64,000 nucleotides of DNA from Campanula takesimana (GCA_026119855.1 JAOWBW010000016.1:124001-188000), one strand, 5' to 3'; counted from the stretch's first letter, positions 45,920 through 57,499 are shown. Numbers and translations: made by a program. The notes: generated by a model from the letters alone, not told the origin.

Positions 45920-47488
45920 ACAACAGATAGCAATGAAGTGGAAATCATAGTTGATGACGAACCTACTTTCTATCAAGAAGCGATGTCCGCTCCTGATTCA
46001 GATAAATGGCTTGGAGCCATGGAATATGCGCCCGAAAGTGTAAAAACCATTGGATGCAGGTGGGTTTTCAAAAAGAAAAAAGACATGAATGGAAAGGTGC
46101 ATACTTATAAAGCTAGACTTGTAGCGAAAGGCTATAGGCAGATTCATGGAATCGACTATGATGAAACCTTTTCGCCCGTAGTAATGATCAAGTCTATAAG
46201 AATTTTACTTGCCATAGCCGCATATTTTGACTATGAGATATGGAAAATGGATATCAAAATAGTGTTCCTTAACGGGAACTTACTTGAGGATGTTTATATG
46301 ACACAACCTGAAGGTTTTGTAATTCCAGAAAATTCTAACAAAGTATGCAAGTTGCAAAGATCCATTTATGGATTGAAGCAGGCATCTAGGAGTTGGAATC
46401 TTCGATTTGATGAATTGGTCAAAGAGTTTGGCTTCATCAAGAACGAAGATGAACCTTGTGTATACAAGAAGATTAGTGGGAGCGTAGTACTATTTCTTGT
46501 GCTATATGTTGATGACATACTGCTCATTGAAAATGACATTCCTGCACTGCAGTCTATAAAGACTTGGTTAGGAAAGTGTTTCTCAATGAAAGATATGGGA
46601 GAAGCCGCTTACATCCTTGGCATAAGGATCTATCGTGATAGATCCAAGAAGTTGATTGGTTTAAGTCAAGATACATATATTGACAAAATTCATAAGAGAT
46701 TCCGCATGGAAAACTCTAAGAGAGGAAATTTGCCAGTAGGTCATGGCATATCTCTAAGCAAGAATCAGTGTCCTAAGACAACTGATGAGCGTGAGAGAAT
46801 GATTGGGATTCCATATGCTTCCGCAATTGGATTAATCATGTATGCCATGATATGTACTAGACCTGATGTCTCGTATGCTTTGAGCATGACGAGCAGATAC
46901 CAATCAGATCTTGGTGAGAGTCACTGGATTGCAGTCAAGACGATTCTTAAGTACTTGCGAAGGACTAAAGATTCGTTCTTGGTGTATGGAGGTATGGAAG
47001 ATGATCTTATTGTAAGTGGTTACACAGATGCAAGCTTCCAAACTGACAAGGATGATTCTAGATTGCAATCTGGATTTGTATTTGTGCATAATAGAGGTGC
47101 TGTTAGCTGGAAGAGTTCTAAGCAAAGTACCGTAGCAGATTCTACAACCGAAGCTAAGTATATTGCTGCATCCAATGCTGCTAAAGAGGCTATTTGGATT
47201 AAGAAGTTCATTGGTGAACTAGTGGTGGTTCCTAGCATTACTAATCCAATAGACCTTTATTGTGATAATAATGGTGCTATTGCTCAAGCAAAGGAACCAA
47301 GATCGCATCAGAAATCCAAACACATACTTAGGCGTTTTCACATCATTCGAGAGATCGTTGATAGAGGAGATGTAAATATATGCAGAGTACCAACTGATGA
47401 TAATATTGCAGACCCATTGACAAAGGGTCTTCCGCAAGCAAACCATGATGGTCATGTTAGGTCTATGGGTATTCGATACATTAATTAG
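45920..47488 (+). pseudogene. pol: Copia-A reverse transcriptase and RNase H (intact fragment)
   Basis: About 520 codons without a stop, lacking gag, protease, integrase and the RT N-terminus. RT motifs: KARLVAKGYRQ, DYDETFSPV, MDIKIVFLNGNL, the catalytic LYVDDILL (about 46504-46527), and CTRPDVSYALS. RNase H: GYTDASFQTDKDDS, AVSWKSSKQSTV, STTEAKYIAAS, YCDNNGAIAQAKEP, KHILRRFHIIRE, ADPLTKGLP. It ends at a TAG at 47486-47488, 9-20 bp before the polypurine tract. The lineage is that of many plant copia elements with a VYMTQPEGF motif; I do not assign a clade. Its openness despite LTR divergence suggests relatively late selection or chance. Confidence 0.92.
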
Positions 47489-47497
47489 GCCTAGAGC

Positions 47498-47508
47498 AAG
47501 TGGGAGAT
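47498..47508 (+). promoter_or_regulatory. Copia-A polypurine tract
   Basis: AAGTGGGAGAT directly precedes the 3' LTR and primes second-strand synthesis in LTR retrotransposons. Copia-D and Copia-E carry related tracts (CAATCTCCCACTTG on the plus strand). Confidence 0.85.
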
Positions 47509-48871
47509 TGTTGGTGTTATGCCCTAGGCATGTTGTTTGTAAAATTAATGTTATTATTTATAAAGATATTAAATGTTTGATTATTATATCTTTTGCATGT
47601 TTATTGTAATAATCCCCATCCCTGATAATTATGATTAATTATTAGTATAAGTTTAATAGATAATCATATGATAATTATGGTGTATGGGATACAATTAGAC
47701 TTATGGGTATTTGTTGGAGAACAAATACTGGACTGACCCCTATGAGATTTATGTCATGATCACAATATCATAATTAAGTCTCATATAGTTATATCACTGG
47801 AATCTCTAGACCTGAGGTTATTACAGTCTTCCACATGGTGAACATTACGTTTGACATATTTAAATGTTATCCCTAACCGGATAGCTATAAAGAATATGAT
47901 TGGCGTAATCGGAATCATGTAGGGAAGAGTAATAAGTCAAGATGGGATTTGTTCCTCGTCAAGAGAGATGTCAAGCTTTGGCTACTCGATGAACGGTATT
48001 GATGAAATGCATGGCCGTGCTCAAATATGCTTTTTATTATCAATACATTCGAGATTGAGAAAGCATTGAACAAATGTAAGTTGACCATTGACCATGGCTT
48101 ACGTTCAATAGACATTGTGTAACAAAGAGATTCTGTTATGTTCTATTTTAGGAAACTTTGGATTCCAAAGTTATACTAATTGGGTAGTCGTAATGGCTTG
48201 CTAGAGTTTGCTTATGACTTACGAGGTTTGACTGGTTCGGACTCGTTGCCAACTTAGTATAATCCTATTGGGTCACACACGCAGAATGGATAATTAAAAT
48301 GAGGGAAAAACGAGGAAACTGAACAGGATGTCCGTACGGCTTGACAGACGGCGTACGCCTAACTTGGCGCCGTACGGCGGCGTGCCCGTAAATCAGTTTA
48401 ATTAAAGCAGTTGTTGGTGGACAAGAAGACCTAAGCCCAAAAGGGTTTTGGACACTCCTTGAATATAAATACAGACTGGCGGGAATTGTTCCCTAGTTGT
48501 TGATTTGATCAATTCCAAAGTCTTTCTTAGAGAGAGAATTCACACATTATATTCTTGGGTTATTGTGATTGATTAATCCCATTATCAAGTCACAATAATA
48601 ATTAGGAGCTTTGAAGAATCGTTCTTCACCATCGTTGATCAATCTGAAGACCTAGCAGTCAAGTTCAAGAAGGCGTTCTTGAAATCTGTTCATTGTGTGG
48701 ATCACCGGTAGAGGTCGTTAATCTTAACGCTTAATCCAAGTTTTATATAATGATCTACAAGGGTTAGTTTCTTTCATCTTGTTATTATGAATTATTGTTC
48801 ATAGCGGATCTAGGCTATTGGGTTTTATTCATGTCTATCTTCCGCTGCGCATGATTGCACGAAACCCAACA
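47509..48871 (+). repeat. Copia-A 3' LTR
   Basis: 1363 bp, the same length and ends as the 5' copy. The palindrome CGCCGTACGGCG is retained at 48368-48379. Followed by the target duplication GAGAC (48872-48876). Confidence 0.92.
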
Positions 48872-48876
48872 GAGAC

Positions 48877-49998
48877 ATCCGATCTTAGTACATTAACATG
48901 GCCTACATGATAGATCCAATTGCCGAAGCATATGGAATCCTAATCATGTACTCTTGCTCATAAGTCTTTCAGTAAGACTAAATCTTGCAAAAATTAATAC
49001 CATTGGACTTTCGCAAGTAACCTCTCCAAGAGTCTTGCATAGTGAACTTTTTACTATCTTGTCTATATTAGTACTTTGACTTTAACCAATCAACCTTTTA
49101 GATTTATCTCCATAAATCATTCCAAGGATATAGGCGGCTTTGTCTAAGTCTTTCATTTAGAAACTCTTTCAAAATGAATTATATGTCAACCACATATATT
49201 TGACTATGAATAAAATTACGCTCCCACTAAATTTATTGTAATCACAAGTCTCATCTTTGATGAATTCAAGCTCTTTGAATAAAACATCAAAATGAAATTT
49301 CACTCCAAGTAGTTTGCTTTAATCCATCTCATGGATTTCTGCAACTTGCATATTTTATTAGAATCTTATGGATCAATCAAAAGTTTTAGGTTGTATCAAA
49401 CACATCCTAAAGTATGTTCCTGTCAAGGAATATAGTTTTGACATCCATTTGTCATATTTCATATTCACAATATGAGGTCATGACAATTCAAATTCTAATA
49501 TCCTTAAGCATGACTATAGGTGACAAAGTTTCATCATAATCGAAATTATGAATTAACTTTACTCAATTAGTCGTGTTTTATGAATATGCACCTTGCGATC
49601 TATGTCTGTTTTCTCCAAGAAAACTTACTTTCCACCTTATGTTTTTTAAGCCTTAGGGTAGAAGGATCAAGTTTCAAACTTGATTATAATACATGGATTG
49701 CACTCTTAGATTTTATGACTCCAAGTCATTGATCTAAATCCGGAGCGGACTTTGCATCTTGATAGGTAATAGGTCAATCATTCGCAATGATATCTTCCTA
49801 ATTATTTTCTATTACGAGAAATCAATATTTCTTGTTATAGATAGTATCCTATCAGTTATGCAAATATCTTGTGAACATTTGAACGAATTTCCACAAATCC
49901 TTGTGAAACTTTGTTCAAATTCCATCTTAGGTTCTATATCATTTTCTGGGTCTCAAACTCTTCGAGATACATTTTACTCCTACTAGTTCTTTAGAGAT
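48877..49998 (-). mobile_element. Copia-D fragment 2 (RT region, decayed)
   Basis: Matches Copia-E (about 53440-54540) in order and orientation, for example GATCCAATTGCC, CTCCCACTAA and TTTAGAGAT segments, with many indels and no ORF. It runs from the Copia-A duplication to the solo-LTR duplication GAGAT (49994-49998). Confidence 0.7.
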
Positions 49999-50210
49999 TG
50001 TTGGGTATGCCCACATATATCTCAGTTTCAATGTAATAGGATTGATTAGATTTGATTGATCCATCACCTAAGTTTTATTTCATGGACTTTAGACCCACAT
50101 GTAAGAAGTATTTATACTTCATTTTTTAGGTTGTCCATTGTAATAGAATAGGCTTAGAAATAGGGCAAGAAGATCAAGATTCGAGAAAATCACTGTGTGA
50201 ATTCAAGCGA

Positions 50211-50353
50211 TGCGCCATGCACCTTCAAGCCATGCGCCATGCGCCTTCAAGCCACGCGCCATGTGCCTCCTTGATGCGCACGCATGAGTATGCACCTAGC
50301 ATTAACTCATGCGCCCCATTGACTCATGCGCTTCTCTAGCTCACGCGCCTCAA
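50211..50353. promoter_or_regulatory. TGCGCC repeat cluster in the Sirevirus-like LTR
   Basis: About ten copies of TGCGCC or CGCGCC within 143 bp, upstream of both TATA-like boxes. Confidence 0.6.
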
Positions 50354-51279
50354 CGTAGTGTGTTTAACCCTCAGTGATTTAATGAAGATTCAAAGACTTG
50401 AAGAGAATTCAAACTACGCCAATGATTCAAACGATGGTTAAATTACACGTGTGCGCCCAAATATAGGATACCTGTCCACAACGGTCATAATTGTGTTATG
50501 TGTCTAACGGCTATAAAAGGACACGTGCTCCACTCAATGAGCGACAGCACATTTGTCCTTTGCTCAGAATCATCATGAATTTCCAACGGCTAGTTTTTGG
50601 GATTTCACTATAAATACCCCATAACTTCAACATTTTGGAGTTGCTGAGTTTTGCTAAGAATTTCAAGAATTTCTCTCTCAAGCATTTGTCGAAGATTTGA
50701 AGATTGCCTTTGTTATTTCCAGAATTCTCAAGAACATCTTCATACCTTCATCCTTAGCCCAGATCTTCAAGCGATAACACTTTAGTTTTCTTGTGCTCTC
50801 AATCTCAAAGATCTAAAAAGCCTTGAATCTAAAATCACACACGCACCTCTTTAAGTTTGATCACTTAGATCTTACTTTTAGAGATACACCGGTTATTGTC
50901 TAGGATTTGTTCATTCATAGAAATAGATCTTGAGTTAGTGTAAAAGCTCAAAACGATTGTAATTTGTAACGCTCTCTCATTATATAAGATCTCCATTAGA
51001 AATCCAAGACTAACCATCTTGGTAGAGGACGTAGATCATTTTCCCGATCGAACCTCTCCAAATAGCGCGTACTTACTATCTTGCTATTTCCTTTCAAGTT
51101 CATATCATATCTAACTATTTGATTGTTTATTCATTGTAGATTGATTGATTGAATTGTGTTGTGTTTGTTATATCATTTGCCTTAGTTTCTTATTTCACCC
51201 ACTATGAGCCAAAATACTTAGAGTGTGTGTGCGCCCCCTTTATCACCTTTGCGCCTATTTACTTAACTTACTTCTGTTG

Positions 51280-52825
51280 TGTTGGGTTTCGTAGTAACAT
51301 GCGCAGCGGAATAAGCATTTAAAAATTTATGAAACCCAAAGCCCATAGATCCATTCATATGATTAAGTCAAATACAACATAATGAATACTAGAATACTAA
51401 CCCTTGATGCCTTTGATTTTGCAACTTTGAATTCGAGGGAGGCTTGAAATCTTGATCACGAACAAAGCAAGAATCACGAACTATGAAGATGATAAGTTTC
51501 ACCCTCTAGCGGTATCCACACCACGAACGAATATCAAGAACACTTGATCTTGGTTGCTAGACCAAATTATGAAACACGCTTTCACAATTGTAAGAACTAT
51601 ATGGAATTATGAATATTCTTATTCTTCACTTTTGGGATCTTAGAACAAGAAAATAACCTCTCAAAACCTTATGGAGGCACTCATAATCATGTGCTTAATG
51701 ACTGCTGAAAGGATCCTTAAATAGGTCCTAATCCTTAACCCTTAAGGACTTAGGAAACCTAAATCCCGTCACCAAATTAGGCAACAAGGAATTCTGCCCG
51801 ACTTGACTGGCACGGTCGTGCCCTACAATCTGGCACGGTCGTGCCATCTAGTCCGCGCGAATTCCCCAGCCGCCCATTTTCGGCACGGTCGTGCTTGGTA
51901 ATTTGGCACGGTCGTGCCAATCATGTCGACAGGTTTGCCTTGGTTTGGATTTATGGCACGACCGTGCCATTTTAAGGCGCACGACCGTGCCAGAGCCAAA
52001 CAATGATATTTTTCCATAATTCCCATTTAGTCCTTTACAATTCGTTCTATTTGTGTGTGACCCTCTAGGATTACACTAAGTTGGCAATGGGTTCAAACAT
52101 GAACCCATAAGATATGATTAGGTTCTAGCAAACCGTCATACCTACCCAAATGGTGTAACTAGATACAAGTTCGCATTCCTTTTAGAACATGTCATAATCC
52201 CTTTGTCCACGATGTCATTGAACACAAGTCATGGTCAACAAGTCAACTTGTATTGTTCAATACTTTTCTCGATCCCGAATATGTTGATAATCCAAATGAC
52301 ATTGATCCAATCAATCCATTTGAGTTTGGCCAAACATTTCACCAACATCATTCCTTCGAGGGGCCCAAGCTTGACATCTCTCCGAAGAGGGACAAATCCA
52401 TTTGGCTTATTATTCTTCCCTACGTGAATCCAATCATGCCAATCATACTCTTTATAACTACCGTGTTAAGGCAGCGTTTGAATATGTCAAACATAATTTT
52501 CATCAAGTGGAAGACTATAATAACTTCATGTCTAAGGATTCAAATGACATAACTAATATGAGATTTATATATGACATCGACCATGACATAAATCTCATAC
52601 CGCGGGTCATGTCCAGTACCTTGTTCCAAACAAGTACCCATAAATCTAACATGATCATCCCATGATCATTTAGCCTTTATACTAGTGCTTAACAAGCTCT
52701 AGGGACGGAGATTATTATAAGCAAACACGAGCCATAATAATAATCTTATTATCTCTTTATTATTATGAATAAAATGATAACTTATACAACGTTTAACAAA
52801 CGTGCCTAGGGCACCAAAACCAACA
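51280..52825 (-). repeat. Copia-E 3' LTR (full)
   Basis: 1546 bp, TGTTGGGTTTCGTAG to CCAAAACCAACA. Minus-strand TATA-like box (TATTTAAGG, about 51716-51724), with a hairpin cluster upstream at 51809-51992. Confidence 0.85.
51809..51992. promoter_or_regulatory. GGCACGGTCGTGCC hairpin cluster in Copia-E LTR
   Basis: Six copies: four as GGCACGGTCGTGCC or near, two in the opposite orientation (GGCACGACCGTGCC). They lie 85-270 bp upstream of the TATA-like box on the minus strand. The same motif is in the gypsy-derived LARD LTRs. Confidence 0.6.
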
Positions 52826-52853
52826 ATCTCCCACTTGCCCTAGGCCCAATTCC

Positions 52854-53337
52854 CTAGGTATCCAATACCCATGGACCCAACATGACCATCATGTTGGCTT
52901 GTGGAAGTTCCTTTGTTAGTGTGTCCGCAACGTTATCATTACTTGGTACTTTGCATATATTTACGTCTCCCTTATCAACGATTTCTCGAACGATAAGAAA
53001 ACGCCTAAGTATGTGTTTGGATTTAGGATGTGCTCTTGGTTCCTTTGCTTGATCAATAGCACCACTATTATTACTAACAAGGTCTATTGGTTTTAGCAAT
53101 ACTAGGAACCATCTCAAGTTCACCAATGAACTTCTTAATCCAAACAGCTTCCTTTGCAGCATCCAATGCGTCTATATACTTAGATTTAGTCGCAGAATTA
53201 GTGACTGTACTCTGCTTGGAACCATTCCAACTTACAGTTCCACTATTTGACATATGCACAAAAAAAACTGATTGCGATCTATTATCATCTTTGTTGGTTT
53301 GGAAGCATGCATCCGAGATCATTTTCCATACCTTCAT
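52854..53337 (-). pseudogene. pol: Copia-E RNase H, frameshifted
   Basis: Two overlapping frames carry the copia RNase H motifs seen in Copia-A: SDACFQTNKDDNRSQS and AAKEAVWIKKFIGELEMVP, then SNNSGAIDQAKEP, KHILRRFLIVREIVDKGD and NVADTLTKELP. The frame change lies near 53100. The next ~2 kb (53340-55650) is RT-integrase-region sequence too degraded for frames. Confidence 0.8.
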
Positions 53338-55656
53338 AGATCATAAACGAATCTTTAGTCCTTCTAAAGTACTTTAAGACTCGCTCTCATAGCCATCCAG
53401 TGAATCTCACCGGTGTCGGATTGATATCTACTCGTTATGCTCCAAGCATTAGATATATCCGGCTTAGTACTTATCATGGCATCATGGATCCAATTGCCAA
53501 AGCAAATGACATCTCATTCATTTTCTCATGCTCATCTTTTGTCTTTAGGACATTGAGTCTTGCTTAGAGGAAATCCATTTAACATTGACAAATGTCCTCT
53601 CTTAGAATTTTCCTTGCGGAATCTTCTTATGACTTTGTCAATGTATGTACATTGGCTTTAAACCATTTAGCTTCCTTGATCTATCTCTATAGATCTTAAT
53701 GCCAATGACTTATGCGGCTTCATCCATATTCTTCATTGCGAAACATTTTCTTAACCAAATCTTTACAGATTAAAGTGTAGGAATGTCGTTTCCAATGAGC
53801 AATATGTCATCCACATATTAGATAAGGAATAGCACCATGCTCCCACTAATCTTCTTGTATATACAAGATTCATCTTCGTTCTTGATCAAGCCAAGCTCTA
53901 TGACTTATCAAAACGGAGATCTCATCTCCAAAAAGCTTGCTTCAATCCATCCAATGAATCTTCGCAACTTTCATACCTTTTGGAATTTTCTTGACTATCA
54001 AAACCTTTAGGTTGTATCCAATACATCCTTAAGTGAGTTCCTGTTGAGGAATGCTTGTTTTGACATCATTTTGTCAAATTTCACATTCCAAATATGAACA
54101 TGTGACTATGAAAATTCTAATAAGTTTCTTGCTACCCATGTAAGTCTTTCTCCAAGAAAAGTCATTCATCTCCTTTGGTTTTTACACCTTAGGTTAGAAT
54201 GATCAAGTTCCAAACTTGATTACTATACATGAATTGCCTTTTAGATTTTATGACTCCAAGCCATTAATCTAAATGTGGAGTTGATATTGCGTCTTTGATA
54301 GGTGGTAAATACTTCATTCTAAATGAACTTTACCTCAATACTTTCTATCTCGAAATATCCAATATTTCTTCTAATAGATTGTATTTTATCATGTGTGCAA
54401 GTACTTGTATATCTTGAACGGGTTTTCACAACCCCTTGTGAAAACTTGTTCAACTTCCATCTCAGGTTAAAATATATTTTCTAGGTCTCGAACCATTCGA
54501 GATACATTTTACTCCCACTGATTCTTTTAGAGATAAACCACTTATCTAGAAAAGTATCATCATAGTCAACAAACCATTTGTTTCTTATGAGTAAAATTAT
54601 TATCCTCAAGTTTCCTTAGGATATCCCATGAAAGTATATTTATTAGATTTAAATGTGAGTGTGTCCCAGACAACTCCTTTCAAAAAGGATCTCACCATCT
54701 TAAATCTTTATGAAAGACAAACCAAGTTTTCTTTCACCATTTAACCTCTCTTGATAGAATTCAGATTAGTATAATCATAGCGGTTTTAAATACATAACCC
54801 CAAAATGAATAATGGAAGATCACTTTGACTTTGTCATCCAACGAACCGTATCCAATAAGGTTCTTATACTTCCACGTAGACACATCATTTAGAATGATGT
54901 TCTTAGTGAACTTAATTTGTGAAACCATTTCACAACTTTAATGATGACTGTCAATTTTTTTTGGTTAAATTATTCATCATCATGATCCAATCAGAATCTT
55001 TGAATAGTTTTACCAAGTATAACCAAAATTCTCTTTTAGCATTGCTTCTTAATGCACCATATACATCAAAATGTATTAGGTCGACTAAGATATTAGCCTT
55101 TTACCAATCATAGTAAAAGATGTCTTGGTCCAAGTAAATAAGTTTGCATAAATCATATGATTCCAAATCATATGACTTAAAACTCCGTCCCATGGAATTT
55201 TAGATATGCATTTCTCATTTATTTGATCAAAACAATGATGCATAAAGAATTTGATTATTTATGTTATAGTCTTTATTACTTTATTCTTCAAGATTTAGGA
55301 TATAAGATTTATTTATATGATAACACAATGAAGTAAATCATAATAAATAAAGCACTTTTCTTATTCCAAATAAGAAATTAATATCCTTCATTATCTTATA
55401 ACAAAATAATGTTTTCTACTTCATCAGTAAAGTCACTTTACAAGTGTTCTACGAACAATGTTGCAACCATTTCATCATTACTGTTTGTAGATAAAACTTT
55501 ACTATAAGTAGTCTTTCATCTTACTAATTATTCTGGTATCCAATACCCAATAATTAAATTTAGAAAGAATAATTTATAACATAAATATTCCGAGTGGTAA
55601 TCCCACTACCATTCCTTTTATTGATCACCCAGAATTTTGACTACAATTCTAAATGG
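53338..55656 (-). other. Copia-E degraded pol region
   Basis: Parallel in order to Copia-D fragments 2 and 3 but without any frame over about 60 codons. A conserved copia RT translation is only recognisable in scraps. Confidence 0.6.
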
Positions 55657-56327
55657 TCAATCCAATTGCCATTTTACCAAATTGCATCTATTAGAGTTAT
55701 TATTATAACCAAAATTATTTCCTTTAGGATTGACAACTCTTGTCTTACTTTTGCCTTTGGCACCAGGCTTCTTCCCATCATGAACCAAGAGCACGGGAGA
55801 ACCTTTCTCCACAATTTTCATCTCTGCAGTTTTGAGCATCCCATGCAACTCAGAGAGATTCTTATCCATTCCATGCATGTTATAATTCATCACAAACTGA
55901 TTATAACTTTTAGGCAATGAATTAAGAATGAGATCCGTGGCTAGCTCCAATGGGATTGGATAGCCAAGTTTCTCAAGGTGCTCTACATAACCTTTCATTT
56001 TAAGAAAGTGGTTCTCAACTCCACGCCTATCTCATAGGCTTCCAAATGTTCCAAACTTTGTTGGAGTTTTGAACACATAGCAGCAAGCATGAGACAACTT
56101 ACATCTCTAGAATCATTACGATGTTTCTTGTAATTGTCCCTTTCTACCCTAGGGGCAGTAGGCGGTGGTTCAGCAGGGAGAGGCCCATCGAGAATGTACA
56201 ACTTATCTTCTTGCCTAAGAACGATTCTTATGCTACGGATCCAATCCATAAAGTTTGTACCATTCTCTTCGAGCTTATCCTTCTCAAGGATCGATCGCAA
56301 CGACATTGATTGAGTGTTATTAGTCAT
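55657..56327 (-). pseudogene. gag: Copia-E gag, frameshifted
   Basis: ATG at 56327. The first frame (to 55995) has the copia gag start pattern (LRSILEKDKLEENGTNFMDW, then VLRQEDKLYILDGPLP). A second overlapping frame (55998-55657) continues with LEKLGYPIPLELATDLILNS, LPKSYNQFVMNYNMHGM and a Lys/Gly-rich tail. Frame change near 55996. The zinc knuckle is not seen. Confidence 0.82.
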
Positions 56328-56659
56328 TGTCTACAAATATGCAAAATTTCCAAAATTTAATAAGTACCGATTTTCATTAAAGAGATAAATAATGTATTTT
56401 AAACAAAATACTCCCACTAAATTATATAACCTTCTTATACATCCAATGTATAATATAATTTAATTGGGTTGAGATCCCGCTTTAATCTAATTTTGAGTAC
56501 GCTTTGGCGCACCGCTCAAAATTAAATCAATTAGGTAGACAACTCTTGTCAATCATATCTCATATGACTCTCAGTTCTTTTCATGAGATTCTTTAAGAAA
56601 TCCAATTTCAAAAAGCATGTTAAATCTCATTCCTTTTAGAACATGTCATAATCCCTTTG

Positions 56660-57331
56660 TGTAACTAGATACAAGTTCGCATTCCTTTTAGAACATGTCA
56701 TAATCCCTTTGTCCACGATGTCATTGAACACAAGTCATGGTCAACAAGTCAACTTGTATTGTTCAATACTTTTCTCGATCCCGAATATGTTGATAATCCA
56801 AATGACATTGATCCAATCAATCCATTTGAGTTTGGCCAAACATTTCACCAACATCATTCCTTCGAGGGGCCCAAGCTTGACATCTCTCCGAAGAGGGACA
56901 AATCCATTTGGCTTATTATTCTTCCCTACGTGAATCCAATCATGCCAATCATACCCTTTATAACTACCGTGTTAAGGCAGCGTTTGAATATGTCAAAGAT
57001 AATTTTCATCAAGTGGAAGACTATAATAACTTCATGTCTAAGGATTCAAATGACATAACTAATATGAGATTTATATATAACATCGACCATGACATAAATC
57101 TCATACCGCGGGTCCTGTCCAGTACCTTGTTCCAAACAAGTACCCATAAATCTAACATGATCATCCCATGATCATTTAGCCTTTATACTAGTGCTTAACA
57201 AGCTCTAGGGACGGAGATTATTATAAGCAAACACGAGCCATAATAATAATCTTATTATCTCTTTATTATTATGAATAAAATGATAACTTATACAACGTTT
57301 AACAAACGTGCCTAGGGCACCAAAACCAACA
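56660..57331 (-). repeat. Copia-E 5' LTR (partial)
   Basis: Matches 52153-52825 of the left LTR almost exactly; the remaining ~870 bp are missing, together with the primer site. A short stretch of the same LTR (TTTTAGAACATGTCATAATC) is duplicated just to the left, near 56633-56658, suggesting slippage or recombination at the break. Confidence 0.8.
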
Positions 57332-57499
57332 TGTTGTGCATTTCACTCACTCACTTAGGCGCATATCATTACACTTATTTGATAAAGTGTGCATTTGCAA
57401 TTGAGTTTTTCAAGGGTACGAAAAGAATTTTAAAACAGCTATTCACCCCCCCTCTAGCTATTTTTCATACCCTTGTTGCCCTTTGGGACCAACAGAGAT

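Larger units (their letters stand above)
2685..48871 (+). mobile_element. Copia-A, LTR retrotransposon expanded to 46 kb by nested insertions
   Basis: Two direct LTRs of equal length (1363 bp), 2685-4047 and 47509-48871, start TGTTGGTGTTATGCC and end GAAACCCAACA. The 5-bp target duplication GAGAC is perfect on both sides (2680-2684 and 48872-48876). A Met-tRNA-type primer-binding site follows the left LTR, and a purine tract (AAGTGGGAGAT) precedes the right one. Only about 210 bp of leader and the RT-RNase H end of its own interior remain; the rest is nested elements. I count eight substitutions in the first ~185 bp between the LTRs, so it is older than the Tat and LARD insertions inside it. 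The pol order RT then RNase H at the 3' end fits copia. Confidence 0.92.
51280..57331 (-). mobile_element. Copia-E, degenerate copia element in the solo LTR
   Basis: Minus strand. Target duplication TGTTG (51275-51279 and 57332-57336) is perfect. Left (3') LTR 51280-52825; the right (5') LTR is only 672 bp (56660-57331) and lacks the primer-proximal part. LTR ends match those of Copia-A (TGTTGGGTTTCGT...), so the two belong to related families. The interior (52826-56659, about 3.8 kb) is shorter than the usual copia interior and has many stops. Confidence 0.85.
49999..57494 (+). mobile_element. Sirevirus-like solo LTR (about 1.44 kb) split by Copia-E
   Basis: Begins TGTTGGGTATGCCC (49999) and ends CTTTGGGACCAACA (57494), flanked by a perfect target duplication GAGAT (49994-49998 and 57495-57499). 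Without Copia-E and one TGTTG copy the LTR is 1439 bp. It carries TGCGCC repeats (50211-50353), two TATA-like boxes (about 50513 and 50609) and, near its end, a C-rich tract (TATTCACCCCCCCTCTAGC) typical of Sirevirus-like LTR ends. The TGCGCC hexamer links it to Copia-B, whose own LTRs are missing. A solo LTR arises by recombination between the two LTRs of an element. Confidence 0.82.

Noticed and set aside
52203..52665. Overlapping short frames repeated at 56709-57171
   Set aside because: They are the two copies of the Copia-E LTR, not duplicated genes.
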